Counted from the stretch's first letter, positions 1-9,966 are shown. The stretch is DNA of 64,000 nt from Flavobacteriales bacterium (GCA_016788295.1 JAEUSY010000012.1:23229-87228); one strand, 5' to 3'. Notes: a model not told the origin generated them from the sequence alone. Numbers and translations: made by a program.

Positions 1-3000
1 CAACCACCTTGCTCAGCGAACTGCCACCCCATGTGCGGGTAACACCGCAGCTGAACTGGGCATTGCCTGGAATGTCCATCAGCTTGGTAAAGGGGCATGC
101 GGCACGCGCGGGATCGATCCTGAAGCGGCACACGGGACCCCAGGCGCTGTTCACTCCGTTCACACGACCACGCACCTTGACGTTCATCAAGACGTTCGCG
201 GGGATCTGGTTGGGGCTCCAGTTGTTGATCCGAGCATGGCAGGCACGGGTGGCGCCCGTACCGGTCCCATCGCTGGTGGCATGGCTGCGGAACTTGGCGT
301 AACCATAGCTGCCATTGGGATCGAACCACCAGAACTGGTAGCCATCATCCGTTTGGTTGCCTACACCGAACTGCGCGCTGACCGCGGGGTTCTCTGCGGC
401 AACGATGAACTGGTTGTTCACCCAATCGAGCTTGTCACAGCTGGTGAAGATCAGCTTGTCCGTTCCCAAAGGCAGGCAGAAACCACCGTTGCCGAGCACA
501 GCGCTCAGGCTGCCTGAAGAGAAGTTATTGCGGTTGTCGATGATGCGATCGCCTGTTGCGGTCCGCAGGATATAACCACCACCTGCAATGCCATCACCGC
601 CCGCATCGAACACACGGAGCACATAGCACCCATTGGGTACACAAGCCAGGTCAGTTACGGTCGCGTTGGAGGGATAAGCACCACCGCCACCCTGCACCAG
701 CAAATTGTCGCTCTGCCTGCGGATCTCCCAGGTGATCTGAGAGCCATTCGCATCCGTGCGGACCTCAAAGACGAGGTTATGGACACAGGGCAGACCGGTA
801 TCCAGGATGTCGTCCACACGATCGTTCACCTCTTCGATGCGTGCATCGAGGCTGGCAGGGGTCTCGGCCAACGCATAGGCATTGGTCGTGTGGAAGCTCT
901 TCATGAACTCCGCGAAGGCATCCTGCTCGCTTCCGGGAATGGCGAAGGCGGCAACACCAGGACCGGCAGGTGGCAGGGTGTTCAGGTCAACACGACCGGT
1001 ACCCAGGGTGTTGAAGGGATAGCCATCACCACCACCTGCGAGGAAGTTCAGCGTCACCACCCGGAAGGTGCGGGCAGGGTTGCCGTGCAGCATGCCGTTC
1101 ATCACCAGGGTATCCACAGTGAAGCCTGCGCTGTCCGTGATCACGGCGTTGAGGATACGTGCGTTGGCAGGCAAGGTCTCGTTGTAGCTGAAGCGCACAC
1201 CGCTCACTTGCGGGAAGCGACCCTGTGTCTGGCCCGGACCGCTGGCGGCCACACCGTGCTCAAGGATGGTGCGCAGGTTGGCGGCCGTGAGGGTGAGGGT
1301 GCTGAGCAGGTTGTTGAAGCGGAGGGAGTTCTCGATGTCCAGTTGGCTGATATCGCCCTGCTGTTTGCCTGCGGAAGGGTTGGCCGCCGGAGGATCGAGG
1401 CTCACGTTGCTGCCCACAGCGTTCACCACACCGATGGCGCTGCGAATGCCACCGCCGTTCTTGATGCTGATGGTGACGGCGGGATCATAACGTCGGGCCA
1501 TCCACTTGTTGGCATCGGCGCTCACGTTGCCAAGGTTGGTCTCTTCGGTGCGTACGAAGTTGCGGCGACCTTCGAGGAACACATCGGTACGTCCGAAGAT
1601 GTTGCCGTCCTTGGCGATGATCACGTTCTCCACCGCATCGCAGAGGTTCTTCACCTCCTGGCCCTTGCTGCCGGGGGTGAAGGCGTCGGCGTAGTCGCCC
1701 CACACCTCCACTACACCGAGGCTGTCGGCCGGGTAGGCGCCGCTCACGAGGGGGTCGATGCTGGCGGGGATGATATCACCGTTGGCATCGAACTGCAGGA
1801 CGAGACGGCCCACATACTTGTAGTTGCCATCGGTATTGACGATCGCCACAGGCTTGCCATCCACGTCGGTGGTGAGGAAGGGATAGCTCTCAGCGGCCAC
1901 ATCACCAGCACGCAGGCGGTCCGTGGCACCGGCCATCAGGGTATTGCTACCACCGCCGATGATCACGTCCACACCGCTGAGCAAGGGTGCCAGCTGCTTC
2001 TCCAAGGTGAGCTGCTGCAGGTGGCTGAGCAGAACGATCTTGTCGATGTTCTCAAGGTTGCGCAGATCGTCGATCACGGGTTGCACGACGGCAGCAAGTG
2101 CTGGCATGTCGTTGCTGCTGGGACCGATGATCGTGGTGGCACCGGGCGAAGAGATGCTCGCCAGGATCTGGGTGGTGATACCGACCACACCGATGCGCTC
2201 ACCGTTCACCGTGATGATGGTGCTCGGCGCAAGTTTACGCGTAGCGGCGATGGCCGAAGCGGCTTGTGTGGGGTTGCTCTGGAAGAAGGTGTACTCCTCA
2301 CGCGTGTTGGTGAACAGCGCACTGAGGTTCGGGTCAGCACTGAAGTTGAGGTTGCTGCTGAGGTAGGGGAACTGCGCACCGAACCAACGGATATTGGCGC
2401 TGCTGTTCTGACCTCCGATGATGTTGCGCAGTTCACTGGTACCAAGATCGAACTCGTGGTTGCCCAGCACAGCGGCCTGCACGCCTAGAATGTTCATGAT
2501 GGTGATGTCCACGCGACCGATGCCAGCGCGCAGGTCATTGTTCGCGAAGGGCGTACCGCCATAGTAGTTGATATAGGCGTTCCGCAGCGGGGTCTGCAAG
2601 CTGGGGTCCTCACCGGCGCTCATGAAGGGGCCCGGCAGGAAGTTGTCGCCACTGCTCAGGGTGATGGAGTTGGCGAAGGTGTGCTCCAGGCTGTCCACGA
2701 TGGCGGCGAAGCGCGGCGCATCCTCAGTGGCTTGCACGGATGCCTCGAAGTCACTGGCGTGGAGGATCTGCAGTGTGAAGGGTGGCGGCGAGGTGATCAC
2801 ATCCGCCGTGAAGCTTACGTTGTCGAAGCGCCAGGTGCCACCGGTCGCCACCGTACCCACGTTGTTCGCTGTGCGGAACTGGCCGGTTGTGCTGTAGTGC
2901 GCAGCAAGGATGCGGATGCCGAAGTTGGGGTTGTTGTTGGCGCCGGTGATGCCGGAAAGGTTGATCACACGACGTCCCCATGAGTCGGACACGTTTCCGC

Positions 3001-5974
3001 CGACGGGATCCGATGCATCGATGCGACCATCGTCGATCCCACCGCGGTTGGCGCAGGCGCTGTTGTCGTAGTTGCTCGCGTTCAGGTCCAGGTTGATCCA
3101 CGTGGTTCCGTCCAAGGTGTACTGGATGCGGGCGGTACGCGTGGCCGAGTTCGAGAGGCGATGGTCATATGAGAAGATGATGTTCTCATGGCCGACGGTG
3201 GATGTGCGGAACTCAACACCCGAAGACTCGTTGGTGGCACCGGGGCTGGCTGTGCCGATGGCCCACGCAGTGGTGCCTGTGACCTGTGCGCAACCGGTGG
3301 TGCTTCCCGTGGAAGTACCTGCACCGCTCATGCTGCCCACGATGGCCGATGAGCCGCTACCGATGTTCGGCGTCGGTGCAGTGGCCGTTCCCTGCAATGG
3401 TTCAAAGGTCCACACGGCGAGCACACCCGGCACCGGTGGCGCGATGACCTGTCCTTCCACGCTCACCTGCTGGCTCGTTGCGCCGGTGCTGGCAATGGTG
3501 ATGTTGCCGGTGTAGGTACCTGCCGTGCTACCGTCGAGGCGCACTTCGATGGTGGCGTTCACGGTGGGGCCGGTCAGGTTGAGCGACGCACCGTAGTTAC
3601 CGACACCTTGTGCCCGCAGCTCGAATCCGGCAGGCGCAGTGAACACCAGGTCGGCGGTGAGGTCGCTCGCCGTGACGGTGAAGGTCTGTGCGGCACTGGC
3701 CGTGCCTTCATCGGTGGTAAAGCCTGTGAGACTGGTGGGTACGGGGGCATCGATGGTAGCGGTGTTCACCTGCGCAGCGATGCCGGCGAACGTGACGTTA
3801 TCGAAGCGCCAGGTACCAGCCGTGGCTGTGGCGCTCACATTGTTCGCCTGGCGGAACTGACCGGTTGCTGCATAGTGCGCAGCGAGGATGCGCACGCCGA
3901 AGTCAGGGTTGTTGTTGGCGCCGGAGATCGCAGAGAAGTCGATGGTGCGACGCCCCCAGGAGTCGGAGACGTTGGTGCCTGTCGGATCGGAGGCATCGAT
4001 ACGGCCGTTATCCAAGCCGCCGCGGTTGCTGCAGGCGCTGTTGTCGTAGTTGCCCGTGTTCAGGTCGAAGTTGATCCAGTTGGTACCATCCAGGGTGTAC
4101 TGGATGCGCGCCGTACGCGTGGCCGTGTTGGAGAGGCGATGATCGTAGGAGAAGGTGATGTTCTCGTAGCCCACCGTGGAGGTGCGGTACTCCACACCGG
4201 AGGACTCGTTGGTGGTCCCGGGGTTGGCCGTACCGATGGCCCATGCCGTATTGCCGGTGGTCTGCGCGCAGCCGGTGGCACTGCCGGTGGCTGTCGCGGT
4301 GCCCGTCATGCTACCGACCACTGCAGAGGTACCTGAGCCGATGTTCGGCGTGGGGGTGGCGGCGGCACCTTGCAGGGGCTCATAGGTCCACACCGCGATG
4401 TTCTCCGGCGTTGGTGGCGGGTTGATGCGGAAGAGGCTCACGGTGCCACTGATCTCGTTACCGACGATCAGGAACGGCATGCCATCGGGGCTATCGGAAG
4501 CGCTCACGAACTTGATGTCCTCAGGACCGAGGTCGAGCGCGGTACCGGCGGCGGCATCACCGCTGAAGTTGCGGTTGTTCAAGTACTGGATGAAGACGGG
4601 CGCGGAAGGCACGCTCACATCATACACCATGATCCCACCGATACGCTCGAGACCGATGAACGCACAGGTGCTACCATACACGTTGGCCACAACGATGGCC
4701 TCCGGCTCGGGGCCCTTGTCATCGCTGCGGTTGTCGAAGGTGTTGTTGGCGCTATTGTTGGAGTTGAAGTTCGTGGGGAAGGTGGCCGATGTTATCTGCT
4801 CAAATTGATCGCCACTGTCCCACACCACAGCACCGTTGGCATCGCGAATGGTGAAGGAGCGTGAACCGAACACATGGATCTCGTCGTAGTCGCCATCGTT
4901 GTCCAGATCACCGGTGGCGATGCTGGCGTTCAAGCGGCCCAGGTTGGCGTTCTGTTTGAGCGTGCTGGCATTGGGGAATACCGTTGGATCCAGCAAGTAG
5001 GCGGCATTGCCGATCCGGCGCGGCTCAACGTAGCTACCCCACTCGCGGGCATCACCTTCGTTGGCACAAGCCACGTAGGTCTGGCCGCCGATGGTGAACG
5101 CGTCGATGGCATCGGGCATGTACATCCCCTTCACCGGCCAGTTCTGGATGTTGATGCCGGCAGGGCTGTCACTGGCGTCGAGACCGTTCCCGGGCAGGCT
5201 ATGGTCCTTCAACCCGAGGCTCGTGATCTGCTCGATGGTGTTCGTGGCGAGATCGATGCGAACGATGGCGTTGTTCTCCTGGCAGGCCACGAAGGCCTTT
5301 TGCGAATCATCACTGATGGTGATGAACTCGGGCTCCATGTGCTGGGCCACCGTACCGGCCGGGCCGAAGATGCGCACACCGGGCAGCATGGCCGGAGTGT
5401 AGGCACCGAAGCCCAACGTGGTCACGTTCGTATTCGAAAGCGATGCCAGACCACCGCTGATATCGATGATGCTGATGGAACCTTCGGGATCGATGCTGTA
5501 AGTGTCGTTCGGTTCGCCTTCGTTGGCGGAAAGCACCCGCTGACCATTGGGGCTGACGGTCACGTGATCGGGTTGTGCGCCCACGGTCACCTGGCTTAGG
5601 AATGTGCCGTTGGCATCGAAGAAGACCACCTTGCCTGCATCGGTCTTCGGGCTGGCCTCCGCCGCCACAGCGATCCCTCCAGGAACAACGCAAATGCTAT
5701 TGGCCACGCCACCATACAATGACATATCGATGGTGAAGGCGAGCGTCAACGAAGCCGGGTTGCTGGCGTTCAAGGCCACCACCTGATTGAGCTGTGCGTT
5801 CACGAAGAAGATGCGATCGCTCACCGGATCAAAGCTCACCACCTCTGCCGCGCTGGTGTTGTAGCTACCTGTGGCGTAGGTACCAAGGTGGGTGATGCTC
5901 ACTTGGCCAAAGGCGAGTGCGGCCAGGCTCAGCAGACCCAAGGCCAAGCCGAGACCGAGGGTGCGATCCTGCAT
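1..5974 (-). CDS. Giant secreted choice-of-anchor I / 5'-nucleotidase protein (3' end outside window)
   Basis: The frame is open from the start to the window edge (about 1990 residues, no stop), so the gene is partial. A signal peptide (residues 1-24, ending AALAFGQ) argues for the ATG at 5974; an in-frame ATG at 6055 would add 27 residues of poor codon usage. Domains in order: a YVTN-like choice-of-anchor I propeller (about 25-515), a choice-of-anchor domain present twice (about 528-732 and 853-1058) around an Ig-like segment, then a metallophosphatase/5'-nucleotidase (about 1068-1680). The last shows HASDFE (1072-1077), GNHEFD (1171-1176), NGGGIRS (from 1506) and NFLAGGGDGYPF (from 1643). 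A C-terminal module shared with the next gene follows. Expected role, from the family: extracellular release of phosphate or nucleoside from nucleotides. A T9SS tail is probably beyond the edge. Confidence 0.88.
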   Translation of the reverse strand, partial: MQDRTLGLGLALGLLSLAALAFGQVSITHLGTYATGSYNTSAAEVVSFDPVSDRIFFVNAQLNQVVALNASNPASLTLAFTIDMSLYGGVANSICVVPGGIAVAAEASPKTDAGKVVFFDANGTFLSQVTVGAQPDHVTVSPNGQRVLSANEGEPNDTYSIDPEGSISIIDISGGLASLSNTNVTTLGFGAYTPAMLPGVRIFGPAGTVAQHMEPEFITISDDSQKAFVACQENNAIVRIDLATNTIEQITSLGLKDHSLPGNGLDASDSPAGINIQNWPVKGMYMPDAIDAFTIGGQTYVACANEGDAREWGSYVEPRRIGNAAYLLDPTVFPNASTLKQNANLGRLNASIATGDLDNDGDYDEIHVFGSRSFTIRDANGAVVWDSGDQFEQITSATFPTNFNSNNSANNTFDNRSDDKGPEPEAIVVANVYGSTCAFIGLERIGGIMVYDVSVPSAPVFIQYLNNRNFSGDAAAGTALDLGPEDIKFVSASDSPDGMPFLIVGNEISGTVSLFRINPPPTPENIAVWTYEPLQGAAATPTPNIGSGTSAVVGSMTGTATATGSATGCAQTTGNTAWAIGTANPGTTNESSGVEYRTSTVGYENITFSYDHRLSNTATRTARIQYTLDGTNWINFDLNTGNYDNSACSNRGGLDNGRIDASDPTGTNVSDSWGRRTIDFSAISGANNNPDFGVRILAAHYAATGQFRQANNVSATATAGTWRFDNVTFAGIAAQVNTATIDAPVPTSLTGFTTDEGTASAAQTFTVTASDLTADLVFTAPAGFELRAQGVGNYGASLNLTGPTVNATIEVRLDGSTAGTYTGNITIASTGATSQQVSVEGQVIAPPVPGVLAVWTFEPLQGTATAPTPNIGSGSSAIVGSMSGAGTSTGSTTGCAQVTGTTAWAIGTASPGATNESSGVEFRTSTVGHENIIFSYDHRLSNSATRTARIQYTLDGTTWINLDLNASNYDNSACANRGGIDDGRIDASDPVGGNVSDSWGRRVINLSGITGANNNPNFGIRILAAHYSTTGQFRTANNVGTVATGGTWRFDNVSFTADVITSPPPFTLQILHASDFEASVQATEDAPRFAAIVDSLEHTFANSITLSSGDNFLPGPFMSAGEDPSLQTPLRNAYINYYGGTPFANNDLRAGIGRVDITIMNILGVQAAVLGNHEFDLGTSELRNIIGGQNSSANIRWFGAQFPYLSSNLNFSADPNLSALFTNTREEYTFFQSNPTQAASAIAATRKLAPSTIITVNGERIGVVGITTQILASISSPGATTIIGPSSNDMPALAAVVQPVIDDLRNLENIDKIVLLSHLQQLTLEKQLAPLLSGVDVIIGGGSNTLMAGATDRLRAGDVAAESYPFLTTDVDGKPVAIVNTDGNYKYVGRLVLQFDANGDIIPASIDPLVSGAYPADSLGVVEVWGDYADAFTPGSKGQEVKNLCDAVENVIIAKDGNIFGRTDVFLEGRRNFVRTEETNLGNVSADANKWMARRYDPAVTISIKNGGGIRSAIGVVNAVGSNVSLDPPAANPSAGKQQGDISQLDIENSLRFNNLLSTLTLTAANLRTILEHGVAASGPGQTQGRFPQVSGVRFSYNETLPANARILNAVITDSAGFTVDTLVMNGMLHGNPARTFRVVTLNFLAGGGDGYPFNTLGTGRVDLNTLPPAGPGVAAFAIPGSEQDAFAEFMKSFHTTNAYALAETPASLDARIEEVNDRVDDILDTGLPCVHNLVFEVRTDANGSQITWEIRRQSDNLLVQGGGGAYPSNATVTDLACVPNGCYVLRVFDAGGDGIAGGGYILRTATGDRIIDNRNNFSSGSLSAVLGNGGFCLPLGTDKLIFTSCDKLDWVNNQFIVAAENPAVSAQFGVGNQTDDGYQFWWFDPNGSYGYAKFRSHATSDGTGTGATRACHARINNWSPNQIPANVLMNVKVRGRVNGVNSAWGPVCRFRIDPARAACPFTKLMDIPGNAQFSCGVTRTWGGSSLSKVV
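2800..3416 (-). repeat. Second copy of duplicated choice-of-anchor domain
   Basis: This is the downstream copy of an intragenic duplication inside the choice-of-anchor/nucleotidase gene. Both copies open with VWT(Y/F)EPLQG, contain SYDHRLSN and NNPxFGxRILAAHY, and close with GTWRFDNV. They match at protein level and over much of the DNA. The partner is at 3780-4393. Confidence 0.75.
3780..4393 (-). repeat. First copy of duplicated choice-of-anchor domain
   Basis: Upstream (N-terminal) copy of the duplicated domain, separated from its partner at 2800-3416 by an Ig-like segment of about 110 residues. The repeat is coding and in frame, so it is a domain duplication and not an insertion. Confidence 0.75.
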
Positions 5975-6190
5975 GCGCAAGGAAGCGGCAGGTGCCTCGT
6001 GCACATCACGGACCTCAGTGGTCCATGATCGAAGGAAGCGGTCAAGAAAGTTCATGTCAGGGGGTTATGGGGTTCTTCGGCTGCGAAGCTCAGGTGTGCT
6101 TCTTACGCGCATAAGGTGCCTATGCTATGATTGGGCGAAATGATCGTTCGGTCCGTATTTCCTCAATATGACCGCAATGATCCTTCCCCA

Positions 6191-6225
6191 AAAAGGAAAG
6201 CGCCCGCCAAATGGCGGGCGCTTTC
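6191..6225 (-). terminator. Intrinsic terminator of the repeat-rich T9SS gene
   Basis: A perfect 13-bp stem (6196-6208 with 6213-6225) encloses a 4-nt loop. Read on the minus strand it is followed by TTTCCTTTTT. It lies 25 nt past the stop codon of the 6250-9966 gene, between it and the nucleotidase gene, so the latter probably has its own promoter in 5975-6190. Confidence 0.88.
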
Positions 6226-6249
6226 GCTATGGACGTCCTAAAGGACGGA

Positions 6250-9200
6250 TCACTTGTTGATCACCAGACGCTCGGTGTAGCGCTTGCTACCGGCGGTGAT
6301 GTTCACCATGTAGAGGCCGCTGGCCATCTCGTTCAGTTCCAGCACCTGGTACACCATGCCATCGTTCACAGCGATGGTACGGCTGCTTACCACAGCACCG
6401 GTCAGATCGTAGATATCGATGCTCACCGTGTTCACACCTTCTTCAACAGCGCTCAGGCTCATGGTGAGCAGATCGCCGCGGTTCGGGTTGGGGAACATGC
6501 TCAGCTGTGCATCAACAGCGGCAACAGCAGGCTCAACCGGCATGCTGGACATGCTGGCAGGGCTGTTGGCGATGGTCACGTTGCACACATCACCCCAAGG
6601 CAGGTTGGTGGCGCACCACTGTCCATTCACGAAGGCACGTACCTGCACTTGGTAAGTGCCATTGGGCAGAGCAGGGCTCCAGTTGAGCTGCAACACTTGC
6701 GTGGTGGTGGTACGCACTACAGGCGTTGCCATCTCGCTGCTGGTGAAGCGGAACTGGTACTGGGTGGCACCCGAAACGGCGCGGGCCCACAGACGGTTGC
6801 TTCCGCCCCAATTGCGGGTCACACCGCAGCTGAAGGTGGCCACGCCAGGCTGGTCGACCAGTTTGGTGCTGGGGCAGGCAGCTGCCACAGGGTCGATCTT
6901 GAAGCGGCAGGTGGGGCCCCAGGCGCTGTTCACACCGTTCACGCGGCTGCGAACACGCACGTTCATGAGCACACCGGTCGGGATCTGGTTCGGGCTCCAG
7001 TTGTTGATCCTCATGTGCGTTGCACGCAGGGGACCAGGAGCAGGGTAACCTTCGCCCGTGGCGTGGTTGCGGAAACGAGCGTAACCGTAGGTACCGTTCG
7101 GATCGAAGATCCAGAACTCGTAGCCATCATCGGTCTGGTCGCCAATGCCCCACTGTGCGCTCACAGCAGCGTTCTCTTCAGCAGCCAGGAACTGACCGCT
7201 CACCCAATCCAGCTTATCGCAGCTGGTGAAGATGGGTTTGTTGGTGCCCAAGGGCAGGCAGAAACCACCGTTGCCAATGATGGCGCTGGTGCTTCCGAAG
7301 TTGCCATTGTTGCTGTTGTCGATGATACGCACGCCGTTGGAGCCGCTGGTACGCAGCACGTAGCCACCACCGTTGATACCATCTCCACCGGCATCGCTCA
7401 CCACCAAACGGTAGCAACCAGCGGGAACACACAGTTCCTCAACGATCACGGCACCAGCGATGCCGTCGATGTAGGGACCACCCTGCTCAACCACGGTGTT
7501 CGTGCCCTGCTGCAGCAACGACCAGGTGGTCTGGCTGCCGAAGGCATCGAGCGTGATGTTCAAGGTGATGTTCTCGGTGCAACCCGTGGGTACACCAACG
7601 CACTGGCAGTTCGCGCTCCAGGTATCGTTGATCGTACCGGCGTTGGCATCGTTGCAGGGCGTTCCGGGCAGGGCGCTACCACCGGCAACTCCCAGGCAGT
7701 CGATCAATTGACCCACGCACTGGCAGTTGGCATCCAGTTGATCATTGCCCGTGTTCGGGTTGTTGTCGTTGCAGGCCGTGCCGGGGATGGACACCGTGAG
7801 CACAAGGGTCTCGGTAGCGCAACCGTTCACGCTCGTGTAGGTACCGCTCTGGGTGTAGGTGGTTCCGTTAACAGCCCAGGTGTAGCTGCCGCAGGCGTTC
7901 TCCGTGGTGGTGTTGTTCGTGCTCGGGGTGATCGTCAGAACGAGGATCTCCGTGCTGCAACCCGTTACGCTCGTGTAGGTGCCGCTCTGCGTGTAGGTGG
8001 TGCCGTTCACGCTCCAGGTGTAGCTATCGCAAGCGCTCTCCGTGGTGGTGTTGGTTCCGCTGGTGAGGATCGTCAGCACCAGGGTCTCCGTGGCGCAACC
8101 GTTCACGCTGGTATAGGTACCGCTCTGCGTGTAGGTGGTGCCGTTCACGGCCCAGGTGTAGCTATTGCACTCGCTCACCGTGGTGGTGTTGTTCGTGCTC
8201 GGGGTGATCGTCAGCACCAAGGTCTCCGTAGCGCAACCCGTTACACTGGTGTAGGTGCCGCTCTGTGTGTAGGTCGTTCCGTTCACGGCCCAAGTATAGC
8301 TTTCGCACTCGCTCACCGTAGTGGTGTTGTTCGTGCTCGGGATGATCGTAAGAACGAGGATCTCCGTGCTGCAACCCGTCACGCTGGTGTAGGTACCGCT
8401 CTGCGTGTAGGTCGTTCCGTTCACGGCCCAGGTGTAGCTGTCGCACTCGCTCACCGTGGTGGTATTGGTTCCGCTGGTGAGGATCGTCAGCACCAGGGTC
8501 TCGGTGGCGCAACCGTTCACGCTGGTGTAGGTACCGCTCTGCGTGTAGGTGGTGCCGTTCACGGCCCAGGTGTAGCTGTCGCACTCGCTCACCGTGGTGG
8601 TGTTGTTGGTGCTTGGCGTGATCGTCAGCACCAAGGTCTCCGTAGCGCAACCCGTTACACTGGTGTAGGTACCGCTCTGCGTGTAGGTCGTTCCGTTCAC
8701 GGCCCAGGTGTAGCTATCGCACTCGCTCACCGTGGTGGTGTTGTTCGAGCTCGGGGTGATCGTCAGAACCAGGGTCTCCGTGGCGCAACCGTTCACGCTC
8801 GTGTAGGTACCGCTCTGCGTGTAGGTGGTGCCGTTCACGGCCCAAGTGTAGCTGTCGCACTCGCTCACCGTGGTGGTGTTATTGGAGGAAGGGTTCACCA
8901 CAACGTTCACAGTAGCCGTGGCGTCAGGTGCGCAACCGTTCGATGCCGTCACAGTGTATGTACCGGTAGCCGCTACAGTGGCAGCAGGGATGGAAGGGTT
9001 CTGTTGGGTGGAGCTGAACGAGTTCGGACCGCTCCAGCTGTAGGTGATCGTGGCGTCACCGGTTGCAGCGGCGCTCAGGTTAAGCGTTGCACCGGAGCAG
9101 ATCGGACCGTTGCTGGTGGCGCTGGTGATCACGGGAGCCACGCAGGTCTGCACCTGGGGGTAGGTCAGGAAAGGGCTTACCTGCTGACCAGCGCCAGCCG

Positions 9201-9966
9201 TGGTGTGCACGTATTCCTCGATGTTCTGGCTCGGGTCACTGATGGCCACGTTGATCTGGAAGCTGAAATCACCACTTGTAGTGAATTGAGCGATCAACAC
9301 GCGGTTGGAACCAGCACCGTCAACACCAGTGGATGCGGGCAGGATGGCCCAGGCATCGTTGATGAACGTGAACGAACTCCCGTTGGCGGTGAGCGCATCG
9401 AAGTTCATCAGACCACCGAGATTGTAGGTCAGTGCGGGCAGGGTGCCGGGGATGTTGCCATCGTTTCCTGTGAATCCAGGATATACCCCACATGTGGTCA
9501 GGTCACCGTTGGTATCGGCCGAACGAAGTACACCCACCTGTTGGGTGTTCGTGCCGCAACCAGCAACTCCACCTGAAATACCAGTGGTACCCACGGTAAT
9601 GTAGGAGTCGAACAACGTTCCTTCGTCGAATCGACGGGTCTGGCCGGGAAGTTCGCTCCCATAGTTATCGTCATTCCAGAACGTGGTCGTGGTCTGGAAA
9701 TTGACCGGGTTCGAATTGTCCACGCTTCCGAAAACATTGAGGAAGCGGTAGTTCGGAGCCATATCCACATAAACGCGGTACACTTTCATACCGGCCGCCA
9801 AGGGATAGGAACCACCACCGAAGTCGGTGTTGTAGGCATCAGCGTCCTGTTGGGTCACCGTGTGATACTCTTCCACGATGATGCCCTCCAGACCCTGTGC
9901 TTGGGCTGTGAGGCCTCCGAGCAGGGCGACGCCTGCAAGCAGAGATGTTATGCTTGGGAATTTCAT
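6250..9966 (-). CDS. Secreted multi-repeat T9SS cargo protein, 1238 aa
   Basis: A signal peptide (1-23, ending LTAQAQ) is followed by an N-terminal domain of about 230 residues shared with three genes upstream (EEYHTVT, YRVYVDMAPNYRFL, DSYITVG, NRVLIAQFTTSG). Then come an Ig/PKD-like domain (about 275-360), eight tandem 46-residue repeats (TTTVSECDSYTWAVNGTTYT type, about 360-725), two Cys-rich linkers of CNDxNxGTxND type, a C-terminal module shared with the neighbouring nucleotidase gene, and a T9SS sorting tail (MFPNPNRGD ... RLVINK). Predicted to be exported through the Sec system and T9SS and held on the cell surface or released. No catalytic motif was seen; adhesion or matrix function is only a guess. 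It is the last gene before a strong terminator and may be co-transcribed with the genes upstream. Confidence 0.9.
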   Translation of the reverse strand: MKFPSITSLLAGVALLGGLTAQAQGLEGIIVEEYHTVTQQDADAYNTDFGGGSYPLAAGMKVYRVYVDMAPNYRFLNVFGSVDNSNPVNFQTTTTFWNDDNYGSELPGQTRRFDEGTLFDSYITVGTTGISGGVAGCGTNTQQVGVLRSADTNGDLTTCGVYPGFTGNDGNIPGTLPALTYNLGGLMNFDALTANGSSFTFINDAWAILPASTGVDGAGSNRVLIAQFTTSGDFSFQINVAISDPSQNIEEYVHTTAGAGQQVSPFLTYPQVQTCVAPVITSATSNGPICSGATLNLSAAATGDATITYSWSGPNSFSSTQQNPSIPAATVAATGTYTVTASNGCAPDATATVNVVVNPSSNNTTTVSECDSYTWAVNGTTYTQSGTYTSVNGCATETLVLTITPSSNNTTTVSECDSYTWAVNGTTYTQSGTYTSVTGCATETLVLTITPSTNNTTTVSECDSYTWAVNGTTYTQSGTYTSVNGCATETLVLTILTSGTNTTTVSECDSYTWAVNGTTYTQSGTYTSVTGCSTEILVLTIIPSTNNTTTVSECESYTWAVNGTTYTQSGTYTSVTGCATETLVLTITPSTNNTTTVSECNSYTWAVNGTTYTQSGTYTSVNGCATETLVLTILTSGTNTTTESACDSYTWSVNGTTYTQSGTYTSVTGCSTEILVLTITPSTNNTTTENACGSYTWAVNGTTYTQSGTYTSVNGCATETLVLTVSIPGTACNDNNPNTGNDQLDANCQCVGQLIDCLGVAGGSALPGTPCNDANAGTINDTWSANCQCVGVPTGCTENITLNITLDAFGSQTTWSLLQQGTNTVVEQGGPYIDGIAGAVIVEELCVPAGCYRLVVSDAGGDGINGGGYVLRTSGSNGVRIIDNSNNGNFGSTSAIIGNGGFCLPLGTNKPIFTSCDKLDWVSGQFLAAEENAAVSAQWGIGDQTDDGYEFWIFDPNGTYGYARFRNHATGEGYPAPGPLRATHMRINNWSPNQIPTGVLMNVRVRSRVNGVNSAWGPTCRFKIDPVAAACPSTKLVDQPGVATFSCGVTRNWGGSNRLWARAVSGATQYQFRFTSSEMATPVVRTTTTQVLQLNWSPALPNGTYQVQVRAFVNGQWCATNLPWGDVCNVTIANSPASMSSMPVEPAVAAVDAQLSMFPNPNRGDLLTMSLSAVEEGVNTVSIDIYDLTGAVVSSRTIAVNDGMVYQVLELNEMASGLYMVNITAGSKRYTERLVINK
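7790..8888 (-). repeat. Eight tandem 138-bp coding repeats
   Basis: Eight in-frame units of 138 bp (46 residues) are nearly identical at DNA level. Each carries NNTTTVSECDSYTW, VNGTTYTQSGTYTS and GC(A/S)TE. The variant markers LTILTSGTN and CSTEILVLTI recur every three units. For example, the same 20-mer beginning ccgctggtgagg occurs at about 8057 and 8471, 414 bp apart, which shows a higher-order three-unit duplication. Confidence 0.9.

Noticed and set aside
7790..8888. CRISPR array
   Set aside because: Units are 138 bp with no unique spacers, and the whole tract is one open coding frame.
6211..9576. Long plus-strand frame of 1121 codons opposite the repeat-rich T9SS gene
   Set aside because: The opposite frame has a signal peptide, named repeats and a sorting tail, while this one is a low-complexity mirror of the repeats. 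Similar mirrors at 779-2488, 53076-54353 and 61351-63351 were rejected for the same reason.
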